Origin: CAJQQY01 sp964352225
GTDB lineage: Bacteria > Bacteroidota > Bacteroidia > Chitinophagales > Saprospiraceae
NCBI GenBank assembly: GCA_964352225.1
Contig: CAYGRM010000446.1
Location: forward strand, 1-5,099
Length of the DNA: 5,099 nucleotides
Direction of reading: 5' to 3'
Shown here piece by piece: positions 1 to 5,099 of this stretch. The position numbers and the translations under genes are program-made. Each line of letters opens with the position of its first letter. Position 1 is the first letter of the stretch. The notes beneath the pieces were generated by a model. That model did not search any database. It was not told the origin of the DNA and saw nothing but the letters and a program-made list of their open reading frames with translations.

Positions 1-1
1 T

Positions 2-41
2 AAAAAAATGTCTTGTTAGTCGATGACTAACAAGACATTTT
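2..41 (-). terminator. Rho-independent terminator, possibly bidirectional
   Basis: Bases 5-21 and 25-41 are perfect inverse complements: a 17-bp stem with a 3-base loop (GAT at 22-24). Read on the minus strand, the stem runs out into seven consecutive T (8 down to 2), the classic intrinsic terminator layout. It lies about 157 bases beyond the stop of the large gene. In the plus direction the T-run is weaker (TTTTCATTT), but it could serve a converging gene outside the window. Confidence 0.8.
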
Positions 42-91
42 CATTTAACCTCGTTTTGCAATTACTTCTATTTCATTAGAACATTACAAAA

Positions 92-187
92 TTTTCTTCT
101 CCCGCTGATGACGCAGATCTAGCAGATTTTTAAATTTTCATCTGTGAAAAAACCTGCGTGATCTGCGAAAATCTGTGGGAGAAAAAA
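92..187. repeat. Intergenic imperfect palindromic repeat with CAGAT-type subunits
   Basis: The outer ends TTCTCCC (97-103) and GGGAGAA (177-183) are exact inverse complements. Inside, GACGCAGATCTAGCAG (109-124) faces CTGCGTGATCTGCG (154-167), and the centre has TTTTCATCTGTGAAAA. The arms align over about 35 bases with one single-base gap and a few mismatches. Within each arm the word GCAGATnnn repeats every 9-10 bases. I recall very similar elements scattered between genes in Bacteroidota genomes, but only a genome search would confirm this. It lies directly behind the stop codon, so the transcript would end in a large hairpin. Confidence 0.75.
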
Positions 188-197
188 TACATAATTT

Positions 198-455
198 CTA
201 TTTCACCACTATGAATTTCTGAGTGATTAGCTCATGTCCTTCTACTTTTATAGAAAGCCAATACAAACCAACTTCGAAATCATGGACATCAAATTCTAAA
301 GTACTTTGGTCAATTGATTGATAAGTTTTTGCTCCCAATCTAGACCCGCGAGTATCAAAGATTTCTAATGTTGCAGGTAATCCAATAAAGTTTTTCACCT
401 GAATATTTATAATATCATTTGTTGGATTTGGATAAAGATCAATTGAGGTAATTTT
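198..455 (-). other. T9SS type A C-terminal sorting domain (residues 1377-1461)
   Basis: The last 85 residues carry the expected signatures in order: IDLYPNPTNDIINIQV, LEIFDTRGSRLG, FDVHDFEVGLYWLSIKVEG and the terminal TQKFIVVK. This matches the type A sorting domain of the type IX (Por) secretion system, which directs the folded protein across the outer membrane and is normally cleaved on attachment to the surface. The domain is complete, so the protein is not truncated at its C-terminus. Confidence 0.93.
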
Positions 456-3400
456 TGATGCAGTATCATTTCCAAATTCTGTAAAATCTATATCTTGAGC
501 ATCATCACAAGGTTGTGCAACATGGCAATTATTGAATCTTGAATTTAATCCCCAGAAGAGATTAGTCAACTCAGCCATAATAGGTTGATAGTTATCACAC
601 GTATTACTACATTGACAAGCAATAAAGTTATTCGCATAATTCAACAAATCATTTACTGTAGGATTTGTTGGTAATTCAGCTAACATAAATCCAGGAACAT
701 TCATACATGCAGCACTCAAAGGAAAGCTGCCAAAATCTAAAGAACCCGCTGGGTTCAATGATTCATTGTATCGAATATTTAAGATAGTGGTAACCATTTG
801 ATTAATTAATGAATTGTTAGTATCAAAACAATTGGTATTGAAGCCTGATGGTAAAGAAATAGATTGACCATAAGAATTCATCAACGCTTGAATACATTGA
901 GTTTCATTAATGATAAATCCGCAATCTGATCCATCTCCAATTACAATTGGATTACTTCCATTTTGAATTAGTGTACTTATGATATCTCCAGAAGATTGTC
1001 CATTGATTTCATCATCAGGATTTCCATAAAACTTTTGAGTCATCGTACAGTAAGTAGCATTACAACTTCCACTAAATGTGATGGAACAAGTACCTGCTAT
1101 GTTTCCGCATGCATCAGAAATTTCAACAGTATAAACTCTTTCAAAAAAGCCTTCATCGCTACATTGAGGAACTCCTGTATCATCAATTACCGTAACTAAA
1201 ACTTCACTACACAATTCATAATAACCAACAGCCACTTGGTCAAAATAGTAATCTAGTTCATCAGGACCTGGAACATCTTCGATAGACATTGTTTCTGAAT
1301 AAGGAGTACATGCACCATCAGGAGCCCAAGTGTCTGGGAGTACCGCTACTTTAATTACAATGGGAGTAAGTTCATTTCCACAATTATCTACTCCACCATA
1401 ATCATAAATTATAAATCCTCCATCGCACTCATTCCAAAATTCGGAAATTACTGGTTCAATCTCACCGCTATTTTCACAGAATCCAGTTTCGCCATTTGTA
1501 AAAATTGCATTCCCTGGATCGTATCCATATGCAGCAACCCAACAGTCTATATTACTTGGAACAAAATCTGGTTCTTTTAATGTTGGAATTGAAGCTGGGT
1601 CAACTTGAACTACAATTGGGTTCGCTGATAAAACATTTCCACAATCATCTGTGCCATTATAAATGATAAACATCATTCCACCATCACAAGCATTGACATC
1701 ATAAATAAGAGTTGGTTGAATAAATCCTGAAATATTACAAACCCCAGTCAAACCATTATCATAGGGAGTATAAGGTGCTTGGAAATTTTCAGCATCAGAA
1801 CAAGAAAGTGATGTTGGGAAATTTGGAATATCAATAGTCGGAATTGGAGCTGGGTCAACATTAATAACTGCAACCATAGCTACAAGATTTCTTCCACAAG
1901 CATCTTCTCCAGAATAAATGACTTCGAGCGTTCCTCCACATGCATCATAAAAATGATTGGTTTGAGCAGATACATTTCCTGAAACTAAACAAACACCCGG
2001 TAACCCATTTGTAAATGAAGCCATCGGAGGAGCATAAGTTGTTGCGTCTCCACATGTTAAGTTTGTAGGTAAGGTAGGAAGCGTAATTGCAGGAATATTT
2101 GCAGGTAAAACTTGAACTACTATCGCTGGAATGGAAAGATCATTTCCACAAATATCTTCTCCAGCATATGTAATCGTAATCGTCCCACCACATGCATTGA
2201 AATTAGTTATAACCGCTGCAGGAACAGTACCCGAAATATTGCAAGTCCCATTTAATCCGTTGGTGAAAGAAGCATCTGCTGCTGTGAAATTAATTGCATT
2301 CTCACATGAAATGGAAAATGGAATTGAAGGCGCTGTAAGAACAGGTGCAGGTGCAGGATCAACAGCGATCGTGTATGATCCTCCATTTAATTGATTTCCA
2401 CATTCGTCAGTACCTGAATATTCAAACGTGATTTCTCCACCACAAGCTGTCCAACTGTTTTGAATATTGGTAGGCATTATATTTCCCGAAATCAAACATG
2501 AACCAAGCAAATTATTAGAATAAGATAAAGATGGAGGTGTAAATGCTGCTGCCATTTCACAAGTCATAGATGATGGAAATGAGATGTTAGCTAATGTTGG
2601 AGCAGGTGCTGCATTCAAAGTCAAAGCTACCATGCACGATTCGAGAATAGCACCACTAGGGTCTGTTAATGAAAAGGTGATGTTCTCTGTTGTGGTCATA
2701 CATTTATTGAAGTTCGCTGCGCTATAATTATTTGAAACAGTAGCACCAGTTTCACAAGCATCAAAAATCACAGAATTTAACCAAGCTGAAATATCATCTC
2801 CACAATCAAAAGTTGCTGGATTAGGACAAACGAGGGAAGGTTCACAGGCAGGACATTCTATAATTTGCCCTGCATTCAAACTACCTGGAGACTCTGCACT
2901 TGGTGCCGTCCAATTAAATTCAGCATAAGTATTTCCCATACCTTGCAACTGAATAGAAAGACCGATTGCAGTTGATGAAGTTTCCGACACACCAATATCT
3001 TCTGAGGTAATTCCAAATGCTGGATACCCTGTATTCCCTGCTGCTACGAATGATCCTTCATAACTTATAAACTGAATTAATTCTCCATTGCAGACTAAGG
3101 CCAAACCATCTGGGGCGCCATTTTGAATTGCCCCAATATTAAAAGCAACTGCTCCGTATCCATTACTCTCATCATCTATTGTTCCACTCAAATTAATAAA
3201 TCCACCATTTCCACCATAAGTATTTCCATTAGAACCATTGTATCTATAAATTTGGCAAGTAGATAAATCAAACCCAGCTGTACCTGCTATTTCTACAAAT
3301 TCTCCTACATCTGTTGAGGCATTATCATAATGAATTTCATTGATAAAAACGAGAGGCCCTTCATTACAACTTGCTGTCGGAGGACATTCTAAAATTTGCC

Positions 3401-4583
3401 CTGCATTCAAAGTTCCTGGAGATTCTGCACTTGGTTCAGCCCAAATAAAATCAGCATAAGTACTTCCCGTTCCTTGGAGTTGTAATGAAAAACCAACAGG
3501 AGTTGTTGAAGTTTCCGACACACCAATATCTTCTGAGGTCATTCCAAAGGCTGGATAGCCGGTATTTCCAGCAGCAAGGAATGTTCCTTCATAACTTATG
3601 AATTGAATTAATTCTCCATTACAAACTAAGGCTAATCCATCTGGCGCACCATTTTGAATAGCACCAATATCAAAAGAAACTGCTCCATATCCATTCCCTT
3701 CATCATCTATGGTTCCAGTTAAATTAATAAAGCCGCCGCTGCCGCCATAAGTATTTCCATTGGAGCCGTTGTATCTATAAATTTGACAGGTAGATAAATC
3801 GAAACCTGCAGTTCCTGCTATTTCAACAAACTCTCCAACATCTGTTGAAGCATTATCGTAATGTATTTCATTGATAAAAACGAATGGTGCTTGATTGCAA
3901 TTCGTTGGTGGTGTTGTGCAATCTATAATTTGCCCTGCATTTAATGATCCAGGTGATTCTGCACTTGGAGCAGCCCAGATAAAATCTGAATAACTATTTC
4001 CCATGCCTTGCAGCTGTAATGAAAAACCAACAGAAGATGATGAAGTTTCCGAAACACCAATATCAACTGAAGTCATTCCAAATGCTGGATAACTAGAATT
4101 TCCTGCTGCTACAAATGTCCCTTCGTAACTAATAAATTGAATTAGCTCTCCATTGCAAACCAAAGCTAATCCATCTGGAGCGCCATTTTGGATAGAGCTA
4201 ATATTTAAAGAGGTTATATCAAAACTGACCGCTCCAAAACCACTTCCCTCGTCATCTATCGTTCCGGTTAGCTGACGGAATCCTCCGTTTCCTCCGTAGG
4301 TGTTTCCTGAGGAACCGTTATAAAAATATAATTGGCAAGTAGATAAATCAAAACCTTCCGTGCCTGCTATTTCTACAAATTCTCCTACATCTGTTGAGGC
4401 ATTATCATAATGGATTTCATTGATCCATACTTGCGGTGTTGAACAAGGAGGAGTTTGAGCAAAAGCATTTGTGGATAAAAATAAGAGTATCAGAAATGTC
4501 AAATATTTTGGCACATAAAATTGCTTCCTCCAAGAATTAAAGGTTGAAGTTCTATTTAAAATTGATTTTAAAGATTTATTCAT
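198..4583 (-). CDS. Large secreted multidomain protein with lamin-tail repeats, Cys-rich Ig-like repeats and T9SS sorting domain
   Basis: Complete 1461-residue gene with ATG start and TAG stop. Seen in order: signal peptide (1-42); three lamin-tail-like domains (52-222, 235-400, 412-577), each opening with INEIHYDNASTDVGEFVEIAG; a degenerate HYR-like segment (583-657); five four-cysteine Ig-like modules (659-1083); a second HYR-like segment (1084-1173); a module opening near YCTMTQKFYGN (1174-1360); and a type A sorting domain (1377-1461). Family knowledge: such proteins cross the inner membrane by Sec and the outer membrane by T9SS, then are attached to the surface or released. Inference: a structural or adhesive surface protein. 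Lamin-tail domains often accompany extracellular nucleases, but no nuclease or other catalytic motif is visible. The start is supported by the signal peptide directly behind it and by the lack of another Met before residue 169. There is no Shine-Dalgarno sequence; the bases before ATG are AAATTTAAATT, which is normal in Bacteroidota. No co-transcribed gene is visible. Confidence 0.96.
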   Translation of the reverse strand: MNKSLKSILNRTSTFNSWRKQFYVPKYLTFLILLFLSTNAFAQTPPCSTPQVWINEIHYDNASTDVGEFVEIAGTEGFDLSTCQLYFYNGSSGNTYGGNGGFRQLTGTIDDEGSGFGAVSFDITSLNISSIQNGAPDGLALVCNGELIQFISYEGTFVAAGNSSYPAFGMTSVDIGVSETSSSSVGFSLQLQGMGNSYSDFIWAAPSAESPGSLNAGQIIDCTTPPTNCNQAPFVFINEIHYDNASTDVGEFVEIAGTAGFDLSTCQIYRYNGSNGNTYGGSGGFINLTGTIDDEGNGYGAVSFDIGAIQNGAPDGLALVCNGELIQFISYEGTFLAAGNTGYPAFGMTSEDIGVSETSTTPVGFSLQLQGTGSTYADFIWAEPSAESPGTLNAGQILECPPTASCNEGPLVFINEIHYDNASTDVGEFVEIAGTAGFDLSTCQIYRYNGSNGNTYGGNGGFINLSGTIDDESNGYGAVAFNIGAIQNGAPDGLALVCNGELIQFISYEGSFVAAGNTGYPAFGITSEDIGVSETSSTAIGLSIQLQGMGNTYAEFNWTAPSAESPGSLNAGQIIECPACEPSLVCPNPATFDCGDDISAWLNSVIFDACETGATVSNNYSAANFNKCMTTTENITFSLTDPSGAILESCMVALTLNAAPAPTLANISFPSSMTCEMAAAFTPPSLSYSNNLLGSCLISGNIMPTNIQNSWTACGGEITFEYSGTDECGNQLNGGSYTIAVDPAPAPVLTAPSIPFSISCENAINFTAADASFTNGLNGTCNISGTVPAAVITNFNACGGTITITYAGEDICGNDLSIPAIVVQVLPANIPAITLPTLPTNLTCGDATTYAPPMASFTNGLPGVCLVSGNVSAQTNHFYDACGGTLEVIYSGEDACGRNLVAMVAVINVDPAPIPTIDIPNFPTSLSCSDAENFQAPYTPYDNGLTGVCNISGFIQPTLIYDVNACDGGMMFIIYNGTDDCGNVLSANPIVVQVDPASIPTLKEPDFVPSNIDCWVAAYGYDPGNAIFTNGETGFCENSGEIEPVISEFWNECDGGFIIYDYGGVDNCGNELTPIVIKVAVLPDTWAPDGACTPYSETMSIEDVPGPDELDYYFDQVAVGYYELCSEVLVTVIDDTGVPQCSDEGFFERVYTVEISDACGNIAGTCSITFSGSCNATYCTMTQKFYGNPDDEINGQSSGDIISTLIQNGSNPIVIGDGSDCGFIINETQCIQALMNSYGQSISLPSGFNTNCFDTNNSLINQMVTTILNIRYNESLNPAGSLDFGSFPLSAACMNVPGFMLAELPTNPTVNDLLNYANNFIACQCSNTCDNYQPIMAELTNLFWGLNSRFNNCHVAQPCDDAQDIDFTEFGNDTASKITSIDLYPNPTNDIINIQVKNFIGLPATLEIFDTRGSRLGAKTYQSIDQSTLEFDVHDFEVGLYWLSIKVEGHELITQKFIVVK
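504..1064 (-). other. Uncharacterised cysteine-containing C-terminal module (residues 1174-1360)
   Basis: Begins around NATYCTMTQKFYGN (from residue 1175), followed by STLIQNGSNPIVIGDGSDCG, TQCIQALMNS, SLINQMVTTILNIRYN and a final part with LNYANNFIACQCSN and C1353. It is more helical and less beta-rich in character than the upstream modules. From memory, secreted Bacteroidota proteins contain a recurring module opening with 'CTYTQGFYGN'-like words followed by a 'VIG' strand; this segment resembles it, with TQK in place of TQG. I know of no established function. It sits just before the sorting domain, so it would be the outermost or anchor-proximal part of the passenger. Confidence 0.5.
1065..1334 (-). 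other. HYR-like segment (residues 1084-1173)
   Basis: Starts with DTWAPDGAC and ends with VEISDACGNIAGTCSITF. The 'SDACGN..GTC' ending is the usual last strand of HYR-type domains in Bacteroidota secreted proteins. Its interior does not follow the four-cysteine spacing of modules A-E, so it is listed separately. The boundaries are approximate. Confidence 0.55.
1335..1595 (-). repeat. Four-cysteine Ig-like module E (residues 997-1083)
   Basis: Fifth and most diverged module, from ASIPTLKEPDF to IKVAVLP. Cysteines are C1014, C1036, C1053 and C1068 (gaps 22, 17, 15). It is more acidic and aromatic than the others (SEFWNECDGGFIIYDYGG), but the cysteine frame and the DNCGN motif are kept. Confidence 0.72.
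1596..1850 (-). repeat. Four-cysteine Ig-like module D (residues 912-996)
   Basis: Fourth module, from APIPTIDIPNFP to IVVQVDP. Cysteines are C928, C949, C966 and C981 (gaps 21, 17, 15). The ACGG motif is expanded to ACDGG, which accounts for the one-residue change in the last gap. Confidence 0.75.
1851..2102 (-). repeat. Four-cysteine Ig-like module C (residues 828-911)
   Basis: Third module, from ANIPAITLPTLP to AVINVDP. Cysteines are C844, C865, C882 and C896 (gaps 21, 17, 14, the same as module B). The last motif reads EDACGRN rather than CGN. Confidence 0.77.
2103..2354 (-). repeat. Four-cysteine Ig-like module B (residues 744-827)
   Basis: Second module, from APAPVLTAPSIPF to IVVQVLP. 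Cysteines are C760, C781, C798 and C812 (gaps 21, 17, 14). It shares FTNGLNGTCNISG, NACGG and EDICGN with its neighbours. No linker separates it from modules A and C. Confidence 0.77.
2355..2609 (-). repeat. Four-cysteine Ig-like module A (residues 659-743)
   Basis: First of five tandem modules. It opens with APAPTLANISFP and ends YTIAVDP. Cysteines are C675, C696, C714 and C728 (gaps 21, 18, 14), in contexts SSMTCE, GSCLISG, ACGG and DECGN. Family knowledge: 'CGN'-type modules are common Ig-like or HYR-like stalk units of Bacteroidota secreted proteins. Confidence 0.75.
2613..2837 (-). other. Degenerate HYR/Ig-like segment (residues 583-657)
   Basis: Between the lamin-tail repeats and the regular Ig-like ladder lies a stretch with cysteines at 586, 594, 610, 628 and 650. 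It reads like a beta-sandwich unit (TTTENITFSLTDPSGAILES, then C650 and MVALTL). The end resembles HYR-type modules of Bacteroidota surface proteins, in which a 'TDxxG...C' strand closes the domain. The assignment rests on pattern only; it may be a divergent first member of the following repeats. Confidence 0.5.
2853..3350 (-). repeat. Lamin-tail-like domain 3 (residues 412-577)
   Basis: Third copy, 177 residues after copy 2, with the same cysteine pair (C443, C498). It ends at NAGQIIECPACEP, which leads into the cysteine-containing HYR-like segment. Its protein is closest to copy 2, yet one stretch of its DNA (3283-3332) is identical to copy 1 and not to copy 2. Confidence 0.87.
3384..3881 (-). 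repeat. Lamin-tail-like domain 2 (residues 235-400)
   Basis: Second copy, starting 183 residues after copy 1, with cysteines C266 and C321 at the conserved positions. By hand alignment it matches copy 3 at 145 of 166 residues without gaps. A short linker (CPPTASCNEGP) joins it to copy 3. At the DNA level many third positions differ from copy 3, so the protein similarity is kept largely through synonymous change. Confidence 0.87.
3918..4430 (-). repeat. Lamin-tail-like domain 1 (residues 52-222)
   Basis: First of three tandem copies. It opens with VWINEIHYDN and contains DVGEFVEIAG, a G-rich YNGSSGNTYGGNGG stretch, GTIDDEG, NGAPDGLALVCNGELIQF and ends with PSAESPGSLNAGQIIDC. The pattern fits the bacterial lamin-tail (LTD) fold, an Ig-like beta sandwich found in secreted proteins. 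Two cysteines, C83 and C143, recur in each copy and could pair. This copy is the most divergent: it has a five-residue insertion (ITSLNISS where the others have IGA) and LYFYNG in place of IYRYNG. Confidence 0.85.
4458..4583 (-). other. Sec signal peptide with long n-region (residues 1-42)
   Basis: The first 27 or so residues are basic and polar (MNKSLKSILNRTSTFNSWRK, then QFYVPKY). A hydrophobic core LTFLILLFLSTNAFA follows, with a likely signal peptidase I site at AFA|Q between residues 42 and 43. The n-region is longer than usual, but no later Met lies close enough to give a shorter signal, so this start stands. The mature protein would begin at Gln43. Confidence 0.85.
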
Positions 4584-4619
4584 AATTTAAATTTAGGAGG
4601 TGAAAAATATAGTTATTAC

Positions 4620-4630
4620 TGGCAATGCCA
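4620..4630. promoter_or_regulatory. Operator-like palindrome TGGCA-A-TGCCA
   Basis: A perfect 5-bp inverted repeat around one central base, 37 bases upstream of the start codon and more GC-rich than its surroundings. It could bind a dimeric regulator or form a small RNA hairpin; no known regulator site is recognised. Confidence 0.2.
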
Positions 4631-4686
4631 ATGCAAAGCAGCCATTTAAAATTTTAGAAATTAATAACTTGTAGTTTTTGGAAAAT

Positions 4687-4735
4687 GATAGTTTAGACAC
4701 TATCTCAGATTCTTGTAGAAGGAAAGAAACAAGAA
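4687..4735 (-). promoter_or_regulatory. Two small hairpins in the putative leader
   Basis: TTCTTGT (4710-4716) pairs with ACAAGAA (4729-4735), a 7-bp stem with a 12-base loop. GATAGT (4687-4692) pairs with ACTATC (4699-4704), a 6-bp stem with a 6-base loop. They lie side by side between the candidate promoter and the start codon. Both are short and AT-rich, so chance is a real possibility. Confidence 0.25.
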
Positions 4736-4740
4736 CCTCC

Positions 4741-4778
4741 CAAATCTAGTATAACTATAAAAATAAAGAGTTTCAAAA
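4741..4778 (-). promoter_or_regulatory. Candidate Bacteroidota-type promoter for the large gene
   Basis: On the minus strand, TAGATTTG (4748 down to 4741) is an exact match to the Bacteroidota -7 consensus TAnnTTTG. A TTTTG (4778 down to 4774) lies 25 bases upstream as a possible -33 element; the usual spacing is about 19-21, so that part is weak. Transcription would start near 4735 and leave a leader of about 150 bases. An 11-base palindrome TAGTTATACTA (4757-4747) overlaps the edge of the -7 element and could be an operator. Confidence 0.35.
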
Positions 4779-5099
4779 TCGTCCATAAAGGTTCAATTTT
4801 TAATAAAACAACGGTATTCATTGAGTTTTGAAACATTTGGCATCATTTTCCACTCAATCAATTATAAACGCATCACTTATTTTTTTCACAATTTAATTAT
4901 AGAAATCAGAGTCAATAAATAATTAGTTCCCTCCCCACTCTCAGGAATGAGATTTAAATATATTCAGATTTTCGGTCGTTTATTTTATTCTTAGTTTTTG
5001 TTTCGAAAGCATGAGTTTATCTGGATAAATGATTGGTTTCAAATTGAAAAATAAGGGCAAAAGAAGCAGCGAAAATTCTGAATCTATTTAGAACTCATT

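Larger units (their letters stand above)
4584..5099. other. Non-coding region upstream of the large gene
   Basis: About 516 AT-rich bases with no credible gene on either strand; the short open frames are at most about 20 codons and lack support. It contains the candidate promoter at 4741-4778, hairpins at 4687-4704 and 4710-4735, a palindrome at 4620-4630, an SD-like AGGAGGTG at 4595-4602 on the plus strand with no proper start codon behind it, three occurrences of TTTGAAAC or its complement (4770-4777, 4827-4834, 5036-5043), and a C-rich patch at 4929-4936. No tRNA or known riboswitch was recognised. Confidence 0.6.

Noticed and set aside
996..1199. Plus-strand open frame of 67 codons
   Set aside because: It lies entirely antisense to the large gene, has low-complexity Ser/Ile/Thr-rich content and no recognisable domain; it is a shadow of the real frame.
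2131..2394. Plus-strand open frame of 87 codons
   Set aside because: Antisense to modules A and B of the large gene. Its Ala/Val/Pro-rich translation mirrors the repeat composition and shows no signal or motif.
2853..4430. CRISPR-like or mobile-element repeat array
   Set aside because: The periodic repeats are in-frame protein domains of about 530-550 bases with mainly synonymous differences, not short identical repeats with unique spacers, and there are no transposase genes or target duplications.
4595..4674. Possible plus-strand small ORF behind AGGAGGTG, open from ATA at 4609 to TAG at 4672
   Set aside because: The SD spacing is good, but ATA is not a credible start, the product would be only 21 residues, and Bacteroidota seldom rely on SD sequences.
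4793..4846. Minus-strand 17-codon frame (MMPNVSKLNEYRCFIKN)
   Set aside because: Too short to distinguish from chance, with no ribosome-binding signal and no conservation evidence.
4929..4951. C-rich patch followed by CTCA-GGAA-TGAG as a terminator
   Set aside because: Only a 4-bp stem and no T-run on either side; not a credible terminator.
5029..5091. Plus-strand 20-codon frame near the right edge
   Set aside because: Very short, AT-rich, no upstream support; expected by chance in this kind of sequence.

Overview
The window looks like a piece of a Bacteroidota chromosome, probably a flavobacterium- or saprospira-like lineage. The evidence is AT-rich DNA, a large secreted multidomain protein ending in a type IX secretion system (T9SS) type A sorting domain, lamin-tail-like and 'CGN' Ig-like modules typical of this phylum, no Shine-Dalgarno sequence at the start codon, and an intergenic palindromic element of a kind I recall from this group. 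Nothing in the window fixes the genus.

Layout from left to right: (1) positions 1-41 hold a perfect 17-bp hairpin with a T-run on its minus-strand side, a good intrinsic terminator for the gene to its right and perhaps also for a converging gene beyond the left edge. (2) Positions 92-187 hold a large imperfect palindrome built of short CAGAT-type units, starting 11 bases past the stop codon. (3) Positions 198-4583, minus strand, are one complete 1461-residue gene filling most of the window. (4) Positions 4584-5099 are about 516 bases without a credible gene. They contain a candidate Bacteroidota-type promoter, two small hairpins, an operator-like palindrome and a recurring TTTGAAAC word.

The protein is modular: a signal peptide (1-42), three tandem lamin-tail-like domains (about 52-577), a degenerate HYR/Ig-like segment (583-657), five tandem modules of about 85 residues, each with four cysteines at nearly fixed spacing (659-1083), another HYR-like segment (1084-1173), a cysteine-containing module starting near a YCTMTQKFYGN motif (1174-1360), a short linker, and the sorting domain (1377-1461). 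The best reading is a surface-anchored or released adhesin or stalk-like protein, exported by Sec and then by T9SS. I see no catalytic domain. The gene appears to be transcribed alone.

The most interesting points are the mosaic nucleotide identity among the three lamin-tail repeats, which suggests gene conversion, the regular four-cysteine ladder, and the uncharacterised C-terminal cysteine module. I found no sign of a CRISPR array, defence system, transposase or RNA gene.
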